64,000 nucleotides of DNA from Fodinibius sp052060035. GTDB taxonomy: Bacteria > Bacteroidota > Rhodothermia > Balneolales > Balneolaceae. The stretch's first letter is position 1, and every line of letters starts with the position of its first letter. The notes beneath the pieces are model-generated. The model saw nothing but the letters and a program-made list of their open reading frames with translations. It was not told where the DNA came from and did not search any database. This document shows positions 19,401 to 26,944 of this stretch, piece after piece. The position numbers were made by a program, and so were the translations under genes. Location: NCBI RefSeq assembly GCF_052060035.1, contig NZ_JBPOEA010000015.1:1-64000 (forward strand), in the 5' to 3' direction.

Positions 19401-20019
19401 TAAAATCGGGGAAGTCAATCCACTGGCTATTGAGGAGTATGAGGAAGAAAAAGAGCGACTCGATTTTTACGAAGAACAGGTTGGCGATCTACATAAAGCT
19501 GCTGAAGAACTACAGGAAACAATTGACGAGATTAATAAAACAGCTATTGAACGGTTTAACAAAACTTTTGAAAAGATCAGGGTTAATTTTCAAAAGGTAT
19601 TCCACACGCTCTTTAACGAGGATGATTATTGCGACCTTGTCATTGATGAAGAAGCTGAAGATCCGCTTGATGCCAGTATTGAAATAAAGGCCAATCCCAA
19701 AGGCAAACGCCCTTCTACTATTAACCAACTTTCCGGTGGGGAAAAAACGCTTACAGCCATTGCCCTGCTCTTTGCCATATATCTGGTTAAGCCTTCTCCC
19801 TTCTGCGTTCTTGATGAGGTTGATGCCCCGCTGGACGACGCCAACATCGAACGTTTTGCGGATATGATTCGCAATTTCAGCGAAGAAACCCAGTTCATCA
19901 TCATTACCCATAACAAAAAGACGATGAGCAAGGCTGAGATGATGTACGGCGTAACCATGCCCGAAACAGGAATAAGCAGGCTGGTAGGTGTCAAGATGGA
20001 TGAAGTTGCTGAAGTTTAG
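16498..20019 (+). CDS. smc: Chromosome segregation ATPase SMC
   Basis: Condensin subunit that forms a long antiparallel coiled-coil dimer and extrudes DNA loops with ScpA/ScpB. The 1173 residues are the normal length. The N-terminal ATPase half shows Walker A VGPNGCGKSN (about residues 30-39) and WVLGEQRP. Coiled coil runs from about 165 to 500, the hinge from about 505 to 660 (with HAVALEAVLADALNYIV), and coiled coil again to about 1000. The C-terminal half has the signature LSGGEKTLTAIALLFAI (about 1078) and Walker B CVLDEVDAPLDD (about 1100). The scpA and scpB genes are not in this window. The many in-frame reverse ORFs in the coil are coding shadows. Confidence 0.98.
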   Translation: MYISELELQGFKSFAYKTNVSFDKGITAIVGPNGCGKSNIVDAMRWVLGEQRPTLLRSSSMSNVIFNGTAKKNALGMAEVYLTFVNNKGLLPTEYNEVTIGRRLYRSGESEYLINGTTCRLKDITDLFMDTGMSSDAYSVIELKMVEEILNDKNNDRRRLFEEAAGVTRYKEKRKKTFRKLDETQGDLQRVEDILVEVRKKTNSLEKQAEKAQKAKKFKKELEHLDKALNKHEYLKIKEELEPLKERIDNADKEKKEIIAKAEKLEEEAEKARKTLNEKERQQSEAQRRVSQLHSKIRDNETTLEITREKITNEESVIEQYTSDIEQSEKDLEDLREAFQSSKKKLASFDDDLEKAEKNLKESKERYADIQQQYNAEQEKLNQLEKDFSEANQDLNDLQTKRIKIESRLENTEGDLVRIREEIEDLEDEIMNFRGEKKLAAEKLEKAIAERDQWQENLQSAREQREELSEQQNTLKDQIRSHQSKLDSVQSEIELLQDIASSNEAFPSSVQFLLDNYANQFKQLDVVSNLLSTDEKHAVALEAVLADALNYIVVDTLDDARKAAKLLKENDKGRATFIPLGQLSDSYETISGGLASEVETEPKFSALKELLLGNVRVFDSIDEAYSSLESSGQTGVTLGGEVITNTQFLKSGSKSKNAGIRVGLKDKIAKLEDKASSISSKIQSSEDQLEEVQQKYEAIDLNELEQKLKEKEQQVRQVENNINSFEHKIEIYQKNIGELKNRRESLISNEDSSQQQLDDLQPKQKELQQRLKDLHEQQEAKKQTLQELDEERSIAQSRYNDAQLKHQDLKNKVQNHERDIKRAQEGIKNLKKRLKIRSEKTEEAKERISKYQSAIEQLEDELSTLKEKKQKADKQLEQAEEASGKQRGRINEIEKDLKEVRRRKEVNMELVHHLAMSKEKYEMQIENLSDHIWETYGILMDQIDKELPEDTEPDEAKERIAWLRQKLNKIGEVNPLAIEEYEEEKERLDFYEEQVGDLHKAAEELQETIDEINKTAIERFNKTFEKIRVNFQKVFHTLFNEDDYCDLVIDEEAEDPLDASIEIKANPKGKRPSTINQLSGGEKTLTAIALLFAIYLVKPSPFCVLDEVDAPLDDANIERFADMIRNFSEETQFIIITHNKKTMSKAEMMYGVTMPETGISRLVGVKMDEVAEV

Positions 20020-20107
20020 GTAATCAACCAGTAACAGCGGACTAATTTTTTACCCTATCACTACCCTTTGGAAATCGTGATCGAAAGCCCCCATTTTACT
20101 GTTATTC

Positions 20108-20141
20108 TTTGTGATGTTTCGCGCTGTGCTCCGTATATTTG
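20108..20141 (+). promoter_or_regulatory. Bacteroidota-type promoter of ispH
   Basis: TTTG at 20108-20111 and TATATTTG at 20134-20141 fit the TTG...TANNTTTG promoter of Bacteroidota primary sigma factors with 22 bases between. It ends 28 bases before the ispH ATG. Confidence 0.55.
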
Positions 20142-20169
20142 GAAACTAAATTAAATCCAGCAAATAATT

Positions 20170-21420
20170 ATGGCTCGCAAGAAATTCAATATCCCGGACA
20201 TTTATCAATCTCCTATCATCCGAAAGGTTAAAGATGCCAACAAGGTGATGGACCCTACCAAGAAAGATCTTGAACCGAGCGTGCTCGATTTTGGCCCTGT
20301 TCGCTTTTTTGTACCACGGCATTTTGGGTTTTGCTATGGAGTAGAAAATGCGATTGACATTGCATACGATACCGTTGAAAATTATCCTGAGAAAAATATT
20401 TATCTACTCAGCGAGATGATTCATAATCCCACAGTAAATGAGGATCTGCAAGCACGGGGCGTAAAATTTCTTTTCGAAACGGATGGCACAGAACTCATTC
20501 CCATAGAGTCTCTGAATGAAGATGATATTGTGATTGTTCCCGCTTTTGGGACGACCATTGAAATTCAACAAAAGCTAAAAAAACAAGGGATTGATCCCTA
20601 TGAATATAACACCACGTGCCCTTTTGTAGAGAAAGTATGGCGACGAGGCAAACAGCTCGGCAAAAAAGGATATTCGCTGGTAATCCACGGCAAACATCGT
20701 CATGAAGAAACAAGAGCCACCTTTTCGCACAGTGCCGACCACTCGGAATGCGTAGTCGTTTTAAATCCGGAAGAAGCACAGATTTTAGCAGATATTATGA
20801 CGGGTGATCGTCCCCAGTCTGACTTTGAAAAATATTTTGGGCATAAAAGCACCGATGGATTTGATCCACAGAAAGATCTGGAACACTTTGGAGTGATTAA
20901 TCAAACCACTATGCTGGCCACCGAGACCGAAGAAGTAATGGAAATTCTCAAAGAAGCGGCTATCGAAAAATACGGGAAAGCTGATATCCTGGATCATTTT
21001 GCAGATACTTCTGACACCTTATGTTATGCTACCAACGAAAATCAGTCGGCAACGCTGGCACTGGCCGAAATGGATGCTGATCTGTCAATCGTCGTCGGGG
21101 GATATAACTCGTCGAATACAATGCACCTGGTAGAGATTTTAGAACAAACCTTTCCTACCTACCACGTTCGTGATGCTGAGGAAATCGAATCGCCCCAAAA
21201 CATTCAACATTTTAATCAGTGGGATAAGGAGATCAAACAAACAGAAAACTGGCTATCCACTAAAGACCAGCCGGTGAACATTGCGATTACGTCGGGGGCC
21301 TCATGTCCTGATGTGTTAGTAGATGAAGTTATGCTGAAAATCCTGGATTATTTTGAGGATACCCGTACCGTAGAGGAGGTTATCAAACCATTCGAAGAAG
21401 AAATGGATGAAGTAGCCTGA
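20170..21420 (+). CDS. ispH: 4-hydroxy-3-methylbut-2-enyl diphosphate reductase
   Basis: Last enzyme of the MEP isoprenoid pathway; a [4Fe-4S] protein that makes IPP and DMAPP from HMBPP. The three cluster cysteines are visible in HFGFCYGVENA, NTTCPFVEKVW and TSGASCPDVLVDEV, and SSNTMHLVEI is the conserved SxN motif. At 416 residues it is about 100 longer than E. coli IspH and has an N-terminal extension of some 45 residues plus an insert around residues 205-245, like the long IspH form of cyanobacteria and plastids. It is monocistronic with a Bacteroidota-like promoter and converges with the ybbR-like gene, leaving 8 bases between stops. Confidence 0.95.
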   Translation: MARKKFNIPDIYQSPIIRKVKDANKVMDPTKKDLEPSVLDFGPVRFFVPRHFGFCYGVENAIDIAYDTVENYPEKNIYLLSEMIHNPTVNEDLQARGVKFLFETDGTELIPIESLNEDDIVIVPAFGTTIEIQQKLKKQGIDPYEYNTTCPFVEKVWRRGKQLGKKGYSLVIHGKHRHEETRATFSHSADHSECVVVLNPEEAQILADIMTGDRPQSDFEKYFGHKSTDGFDPQKDLEHFGVINQTTMLATETEEVMEILKEAAIEKYGKADILDHFADTSDTLCYATNENQSATLALAEMDADLSIVVGGYNSSNTMHLVEILEQTFPTYHVRDAEEIESPQNIQHFNQWDKEIKQTENWLSTKDQPVNIAITSGASCPDVLVDEVMLKILDYFEDTRTVEEVIKPFEEEMDEVA

Positions 21421-21428
21421 ATGAGGCG

Positions 21429-22436
21429 CTAATTTTCCAAAACAATAAAATAGGCGACATTCCGCGGTTGAAATGACCGCAGTTTGATGTGGTAGTTTTC
21501 GTTATTCTCCTCTATTTGCGGTGTTACAAAGCCCGTAGAATCTTCTAAGATTTGCTCATAACTTACATACGCATCAAAGGGATTTTCATCCTGAACATCC
21601 GCATACTCTTCAATCGGAACATCGTATTTAATTGTTATCGCAAGTGGACTGTAGCTTACCATACGACCCAGGGGCAGGTTGCGCGTGTTTATGTTTGCCT
21701 GCACCTCACCCTCAGTATATTCAACCACATCAGCCTCAACCATAACCTCCCTCTGTGATAAACTTATAAGCTCACTTGGTGATTCTAAGGGAACCGTTCG
21801 TGAGATATCCTTGGTAACATTGTTTATTTCTACCGGATCAGTAGCCCATTCTTTAATGCCCACAACAAGAGAAGCTGCCCCATCTATGGTTATGCTATCA
21901 GGATTTATCGTGAGTGAATCTAAAAACCCGTATTGCCCACTAAAATTGATATTCACAGCAGAATGCACCGGAACCCTTTTTGAGATCCTATCTTCCAATT
22001 GCACCGCCAAAATCCGTGGTTGTACACGCTGAATATTTACATTCAGCATCGCATTCATCTGTTGCTGTACTTGATCAAATAAATTTACCTCTGCGTTATT
22101 TACGTCAATATTTATGGCAGGCGGGTTATTATACAAGTTGATCAACTTCCATCCTTCTCCGGTTACACTTACTGTAGCAGTACCGGGCAGATCTTTGACC
22201 AGTGCTTTATCAGCGGGAACAGCTCCAAGCTGAATGGGTAATTCAATATTTAATGTATAATCCCTGCTTAAATTCACCATCAGCCATAACGCCAATGCTA
22301 AAATAAAAGCAACTAAAAAAACAATGATACGTTCCCGACCAAAGCCGGCAATTTCATCCTCGTTTGATTTTTGCAGGAGCGACTCCCAGCCTGCCAGTAA
22401 CTTCTCTTTATATTCCTCAATTTTTGATTTTTCCAT
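21429..22436 (-). CDS. YbbR/CdaR-like domain protein
   Basis: 335-residue protein anchored by one N-terminal helix (about residues 34-52, VFLVAFILALALWLMVNLS) with a large extracytoplasmic part made of repeated YbbR-like beta domains (for example GTATVSVTGEGWKLINL and AVNINFSGQYGFLDSLTI). In Firmicutes such proteins (CdaR) regulate the diadenylate cyclase CdaA. No cyclase gene is next to it here, so a c-di-AMP role is only possible. It is the last gene of a minus-strand set recF, dciA-like, ybbR-like, 57 bases after its neighbour. Confidence 0.82.
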   Translation of the reverse strand: MEKSKIEEYKEKLLAGWESLLQKSNEDEIAGFGRERIIVFLVAFILALALWLMVNLSRDYTLNIELPIQLGAVPADKALVKDLPGTATVSVTGEGWKLINLYNNPPAINIDVNNAEVNLFDQVQQQMNAMLNVNIQRVQPRILAVQLEDRISKRVPVHSAVNINFSGQYGFLDSLTINPDSITIDGAASLVVGIKEWATDPVEINNVTKDISRTVPLESPSELISLSQREVMVEADVVEYTEGEVQANINTRNLPLGRMVSYSPLAITIKYDVPIEEYADVQDENPFDAYVSYEQILEDSTGFVTPQIEENNENYHIKLRSFQPRNVAYFIVLEN

Positions 22437-22493
22437 AAATAATTGTCAGATCAATCGATCATATTTGAGCACCCAGAAATAGTCAAATATATA

Positions 22494-22796
22494 TTATGAG
22501 CGCACAACAATCTCTTTAATAATTTTTTCATCCACCTGGTCATTCAGTTTTTTAGCTATACTATAACGCTTCATATGAATTTCTTGCCGCCATGCAGGGT
22601 TTTTAACATGAACCACTAAATTACCGTGTTCAAAATGGATATTTTCTGTCTGCTCCGCAATACGCTCACCTACGGTCTGTTCCCACAATGATAAAATCAT
22701 TCCCCGCTTTAACCTTTTGCGATGCGGATAGGTATCTAAAAAATCCTTTAGCGCTTCCTTCAGGGATTTCGGCGAATTTGATTTATATCGTCCCAT
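22494..22796 (-). CDS. DUF721 / DciA-like protein
   Basis: 100-residue basic protein of the DUF721 family. Its N-terminus is RYKSNSPKSLKEALKDFL and its core is LWEQTVGERIAEQTENIHF followed by GNLVVHVKNPAWRQEIHM, the classic DUF721 pattern. Members in many bacteria (DciA) load the replicative helicase DnaB. It follows recF by 15 bases on the minus strand, so it is probably in one transcript with recF, a common pairing in Bacteroidota and Actinobacteria. The DciA function is inferred from the family. Confidence 0.85.
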   Translation of the reverse strand: MGRYKSNSPKSLKEALKDFLDTYPHRKRLKRGMILSLWEQTVGERIAEQTENIHFEHGNLVVHVKNPAWRQEIHMKRYSIAKKLNDQVDEKIIKEIVVRS

Positions 22797-22811
22797 AACT
22801 GTTACTATTGA

Positions 22812-23945
22812 TCAGGGAGTTACAACAGAAATCTGTCCTTGCTCCACTTTGTATTTTTTATTCTGTTCACCGTCAAAAGTTATGTAATCATCAAAAGGGA
22901 TAGGATTTGCCGCCGTCACAAAGGTCTGTCCGGCATGTTTTATAAGTGCATTCAACAACACTTCGGTACGCTGAGCATCCAGATCACCAAAAACATCATC
23001 CAATAAAAATATCGGCAAATCATCCAGTTCATCTGAAAAATACAAAAGCTGGGCCAGTTTCAAAGCAAGCGCAAACAGCCGGTGCTGGCCCTGGGAGCCA
23101 AACTTACGCAGTTCAAAGTCATCAAGATAAAAAACGATCTCATCGCGGTGCGGACCAATAAGCGTCAATTCCCGTTCAAGTTCGTGATCCTGCTCTTTCT
23201 CAAGCTCTGCCTGGTAACGCTCCCTTACCGTTTCCTCCTCCTCAGAAGGCTCACAAAACGTTTGATATTCCAAATGGGGTTCGTGCCGCATGCCTGAAAT
23301 TACTTCGTACTCCTTCGCCAGATAATCCTGAAATTTATTCAAAACTTCGGTGCGTTTCGCTACAATGCGTGACCCGTATTCCATCAGCTGTACATTCCAG
23401 GGTTCAAGATAAGCCAGCAACACCTCGCGGCTTCCCCGAAACTCCTGAAGTAATTTATTACGCTGCTTGCGGGCTTTTCTGAAATCAAGCAAGTCTTGCA
23501 AGTAGGCCGGTGAAATCTGGCTGATAAACGAATCAATAAATGACCGGCGCTGTTTGGGTCCTTCACTGGTCAATTTTTTATCGGATGGCGAGAGCACCAC
23601 CACGGGAACCATCCCAATCAAATCAGACAGACGATCGAGCGGACTTTCGTTGACAAAAATCTTCTTTCCTTCTCCACGGGAATAGGAGCATCCCACATCA
23701 AAGCTGGAACGTATATTACCCTCAAAATGCCCCTTGATCATAAAAAAAGTCGAATCTTGATTTACCACATACATATCACTGCTGGATACAAAACTGCGGC
23801 TCATACACAGGTAATGAATTGCATCAATAAGGTTGGTTTTTCCTGCCCCGTTTTGACCAATAATCACATTCATATGCGGTGCCCACTCAACCATGGTTTC
23901 TTCATGATTACGAAAATTTTGCAGTCGTAAATTCGTGATCTTCAT
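22812..23945 (-). CDS. recF: DNA replication/repair protein RecF
   Basis: ABC-type ATPase that helps load RecA at single-strand gaps with RecO and RecR. The protein (377 residues from the ATG at 23945) starts with MKITNLRLQNFRNHEE, has Walker A GQNGAGKTNLIDAIHYL (about residues 32-48), the LSPSDKKLTSEGPKQRRSF segment, signature FGSQGQHRLFALALKLAQL, and Walker B LPIFLLDDVFGDLDAQR. A GTG two codons upstream (23951) could also start it, but the ATG gives the standard RecF N-terminus and has AGGTG before it. It stands about 4.3 kb from dnaA on the other strand rather than in the classical dnaA-dnaN-recF-gyrB order. Confidence 0.96.
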   Translation of the reverse strand: MKITNLRLQNFRNHEETMVEWAPHMNVIIGQNGAGKTNLIDAIHYLCMSRSFVSSSDMYVVNQDSTFFMIKGHFEGNIRSSFDVGCSYSRGEGKKIFVNESPLDRLSDLIGMVPVVVLSPSDKKLTSEGPKQRRSFIDSFISQISPAYLQDLLDFRKARKQRNKLLQEFRGSREVLLAYLEPWNVQLMEYGSRIVAKRTEVLNKFQDYLAKEYEVISGMRHEPHLEYQTFCEPSEEEETVRERYQAELEKEQDHELERELTLIGPHRDEIVFYLDDFELRKFGSQGQHRLFALALKLAQLLYFSDELDDLPIFLLDDVFGDLDAQRTEVLLNALIKHAGQTFVTAANPIPFDDYITFDGEQNKKYKVEQGQISVVTP

Positions 23946-23961
23946 TGGCACCTGTAATCAA

Positions 23962-23996
23962 CTAAAAAATAGCGCGAGCAAATACCCGCGCTATTA
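23962..23996 (-). terminator. Rho-independent terminator of eno
   Basis: On the minus strand the stem AATAGCGCG / CGCGCTATT (23987-23995 with 23968-23976) with a 10-base loop is followed by a T run. It lies 28 bases after the eno stop and ahead of recF. Confidence 0.85.
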
Positions 23997-24023
23997 TAAC
24001 CTTATTACGTAATGTAGCACTCT

Positions 24024-25310
24024 TTAAAATCCAAAAGCATCACTGCCCATGAAGATGGCATTTTCGCCCAGTTGCTCTTCGATTCGCAATAACTGATTAT
24101 ACTTCGCAATACGATCAGTCCGACTCATAGAACCCGTTTTTATCTGTCCGGCATTGGTTGCCACAGCCAGGTCGGCAATAGTCGTATCCTCTGTTTCACC
24201 GGATCGATGAGAAATTACTGCTGTATAATCATTCTTATGGGCCATCTCAATGGCATCAAGTGTCTCGGTAAGCGTGCCAATTTGATTGACTTTGATGAGA
24301 ATAGAGTTAGCCACGCCCTGCTTTATTCCCCGAGCCAACCGTTCAGTATTGGTCACAAAAAGATCATCCCCAACAAGCTGAACTTTATCTCCAAGCGCAT
24401 CGGTTAACTTCTTCCAACCGTCCCAGTCGTTTTCATCCAACGCATCTTCAATAGATACAATGGGATATTTATCCACCCATTTGCTCCAGAATTCAACCAT
24501 TTCTTCACTGCTTCGCTCGCTACCATCACTCCATCGAAATTCATAAACGCCTTTATCAGCGTTATAAAATTCTGCGGTAGCAGGATCGAGCGCAATGACT
24601 ACTTCATCGCCCGGTATATAACCAGCCTTTTCGATCGCATTTAAAATAACTTCTACCGCTTCCTCATTGGAATCCAAATCCGGTGCAAACCCACCTTCAT
24701 CACCAACAGATGTATTATAATTTTTATCTTTTAACACTTTCTTCAAGTGATGAAATATTTCTGATCCCATACGAACAGCTTCGGAAAAAGATTGGGCACC
24801 GCTTGGCATGATCATAAATTCCTGCAGGTCCACATTATTATCAGCATGCGACCCCCCGTTAATAATATTCATCATCGGCAATGGCAGCACCTTGGCATTA
24901 ACACCTCCAATGTAACGCCATAATGGTAAATTGAGAGCATTTGAAGCTGCATCAGCAGCAGCAAGCGATACGCCTAAAATAGCGTTGGCGCCTAAATTTC
25001 CTTTGTTTTCGGTGCCGTCAATTTCGAGGAGGGTATTATCAATCTCTACCTGATTAAAGACCTCATACCCACGCAGTTCATTGGCAATCACCGTATTTAC
25101 ATTTTCGACGGCCTTTGTAACTCCTTTTCCCAAATAATGAGCCGAGTCTGTATCGCGAAGCTCAACTGCTTCATGCTCTCCCGTTGAAGCACCTGATGGT
25201 ACCGCAGCACGTCCCACTATATCATTCGTTAAAACCACATCAACTTCTACTGTGGGATTTCCTCTTGAGTCAATGATTTGCCGGCCAATAACTTCTTCAA
25301 TAAAACTCAT
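24024..25310 (-). CDS. eno: Enolase
   Basis: Glycolytic enzyme converting 2-phosphoglycerate to phosphoenolpyruvate with Mg2+. The 428 residues are typical. The N-terminus has IIDSRGNPTVEVDV, the flexible loop AAVPSGASTGEHEAVELRD, the metal-site regions SVGDEGGFAPDL, VSIEDALDENDWDGW and LVGDDLFVTN, and the enolase signature ILIKVNQIGTLTETLDAI followed by SHRSGETEDTTIADLAVA. It has its own terminator. A perfect DnaA box lies just upstream of the start. Confidence 0.98.
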   Translation of the reverse strand: MSFIEEVIGRQIIDSRGNPTVEVDVVLTNDIVGRAAVPSGASTGEHEAVELRDTDSAHYLGKGVTKAVENVNTVIANELRGYEVFNQVEIDNTLLEIDGTENKGNLGANAILGVSLAAADAASNALNLPLWRYIGGVNAKVLPLPMMNIINGGSHADNNVDLQEFMIMPSGAQSFSEAVRMGSEIFHHLKKVLKDKNYNTSVGDEGGFAPDLDSNEEAVEVILNAIEKAGYIPGDEVVIALDPATAEFYNADKGVYEFRWSDGSERSSEEMVEFWSKWVDKYPIVSIEDALDENDWDGWKKLTDALGDKVQLVGDDLFVTNTERLARGIKQGVANSILIKVNQIGTLTETLDAIEMAHKNDYTAVISHRSGETEDTTIADLAVATNAGQIKTGSMSRTDRIAKYNQLLRIEEQLGENAIFMGSDAFGF

Positions 25311-25340
25311 TATAATATCTCATTAATTGTGGTGATCAAT

Positions 25341-25349
25341 TGTGGATAA
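25341..25349. promoter_or_regulatory. Isolated perfect DnaA box upstream of eno
   Basis: TGTGGATAA, the reverse complement of TTATCCACA, lies 31 bases upstream of the eno ATG. It overlaps by four bases a TACCTTTA sequence on the minus strand that resembles a TANNTTTG -7 box. About half an exact box is expected by chance per window of this size, so it may be meaningless. Confidence 0.3.
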
Positions 25350-25490
25350 AGGTACAAGGTTTTTATCTACTGATAAAGAGAAAAGAGCGAAGAATGGACG
25401 CCAACAGATGAACTATAGAAATTGGTTCAAGGCATAAGATGCAAGCTTTCCCTATACTTCTATGCTGCATTTTTATATCCAAACGCTTTT

Positions 25491-26333
25491 CTACCACATA
25501 CCGCCAAAGGTAAATTTGATCTGTGGGGTGCCAAAGTATTTTTGGGCATCGAAGAATTTAACTCTTGATTCAAAAATCGGTTCACCGTCAGCATTATACT
25601 GGGTAGGCTTGTAGGGCTCCATAATTTGCAAACCCTCATTGAAATAATAGAAGAAATATCCAAACTCAATGGTGGTTCGCGATTTAAATTTACTCCCTAA
25701 ATCGACACCTAACTTAATCGCACCACTGTATCCCCATTTGGTTTCGCCGTCACTCCAACCGGTAAAGAAATCGTTTACCCGCTCGACCGGGTATAAAAAA
25801 CCGTTGGGGCCTACCTGGAAATCACGAAAACCATTCGGCTCACCGTATGCCGGTACCACTGAATCACTAACATAGGGATACGTGAATGCCAAAGCCGGTC
25901 CTCCAGCGGCACTTACAAAAAAGCGCATATTGTCCTGGATATGACGGGCAAAAAGTCGCTGTTTTACCCCCAATAGAAAGGGAAACCCTAAAGCGCGTTT
26001 ATATTTGTTGGGGATAATTTGTTGTCCCGTCAAGAAACTTTGGAAATTTTGCTCACTTGCATCTCTAATCCCGGTAATGCCTGTACGGAATGTAATTTCT
26101 GTATAAGGGGCTACGGCCCGGCTATAGGTTCCTCCTATACCAAATCCGAAATTATTAACAAACACATCAAAACCCAACCCATTCTTATATCCTTCTGTTA
26201 ACGGTGTTTTTGGCTGAGACTTTTCTACTACCTCTGGTTCTTCTATCTGGGCAATAGCCGTGCTACTTAACACCATCAATAAAAGTGTTAAAACCAGAAC
26301 TGGAAACTTTTTCTTTATCATATCATTTCTCAT
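25491..26333 (-). CDS. Exported outer-membrane beta-barrel-like protein, function unknown
   Basis: 280 residues. An N-terminal signal peptide (KKKFPVLVLTLLLMVLSSTAIAQ) is followed by a proline-rich linker and alternating hydrophobic/aromatic strands (GLGFDVFVNNFGFGIGGTYS, TTIEFGYFFYYFNEGLQI), ending in IKFTFGGMW. This pattern suggests a small outer-membrane barrel of the PorT/OmpW-like sort common in Bacteroidota; I do not recognise the family. The start may be the ATG at 26333 or four codons later at 26321. It follows no operon partner: eno lies 180 bases downstream, with nothing notable between except the DnaA box. Confidence 0.75.
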   Translation of the reverse strand: MRNDMIKKKFPVLVLTLLLMVLSSTAIAQIEEPEVVEKSQPKTPLTEGYKNGLGFDVFVNNFGFGIGGTYSRAVAPYTEITFRTGITGIRDASEQNFQSFLTGQQIIPNKYKRALGFPFLLGVKQRLFARHIQDNMRFFVSAAGGPALAFTYPYVSDSVVPAYGEPNGFRDFQVGPNGFLYPVERVNDFFTGWSDGETKWGYSGAIKLGVDLGSKFKSRTTIEFGYFFYYFNEGLQIMEPYKPTQYNADGEPIFESRVKFFDAQKYFGTPQIKFTFGGMW

Positions 26334-26533
26334 TTAATAACTGCTGCTAAGTTATACTCCTACAAAATTTAAACGTATTATGATAACAATCGTTCAATCA
26401 AAAAATTATGCGAATATTTGATAGCTATAAATAAATATACGTTAACCTACAAACAAATTTGACTCTGAGTATATAAAAACTTTTATTCAGGCTCTTTACA
26501 ATCTATCAAACTACCAATAGAAGTTAACATATT

Positions 26534-26926
26534 ATGGCTACTGTAAGCAAGTATCTTGTTTTTGGGCCAGCAGATACACTGCGTAGAATGCCCGAACAGC
26601 TCTTTAATGATATAGAGCCTAAATATTTGTACAAATATCAATCATCCGACAGTGGTGATGAAGTTCATGTTGCTGTTTATGAAGAATACGAAAAGCAGAT
26701 AAACGCAAGCGTAACTCTTACCTGCATTATTGAGTTTACCGGTAAGCAAAATCGGTTCGAACTCAAAAAAACGGGTGGACGCATGGGATTTCGCGGTAGC
26801 TCGCTGGATGAAGAAAAACGCACCATTGATGACGAAGTTACTGACTTTATCTTAGATTTTGGCAAACGTTTTGGACTTACCGTTCAGCAAGAAAAAGAAC
26901 AACAAGTGGAAGAAGACGAGTCGTAA
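26534..26926 (+). CDS. Conserved-looking hypothetical protein upstream of prmC
   Basis: 130-residue soluble protein without signal peptide or helices in a membrane. It looks like an alpha/beta protein: a strand-rich middle (EVHVAVYEEYEKQINASVTL, TCIIEFTGKQNRFELKKTGG), then an amphipathic helix (IDDEVTDFILDFGKRFG) and a charged Glu/Gln tail. The layout is reminiscent of the small DUF6054 proteins, but this is a weak impression. It ends 18 bases before prmC and is probably co-transcribed with it. Upstream, 26334-26533 is an AT-rich 200-base divergent spacer. Confidence 0.7.
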   Translation: MATVSKYLVFGPADTLRRMPEQLFNDIEPKYLYKYQSSDSGDEVHVAVYEEYEKQINASVTLTCIIEFTGKQNRFELKKTGGRMGFRGSSLDEEKRTIDDEVTDFILDFGKRFGLTVQQEKEQQVEEDES

Positions 26927-26944
26927 CTACTTCAATACCATAAT

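Noticed and set aside
16919..19911. Many long open frames overlapping smc on both strands
   Set aside because: They are shadows of the charged coiled-coil codons; no family signature and no start context.
24464..24475. TTATCCACC-like DnaA box inside eno
   Set aside because: One mismatch and inside a coding region; chance.
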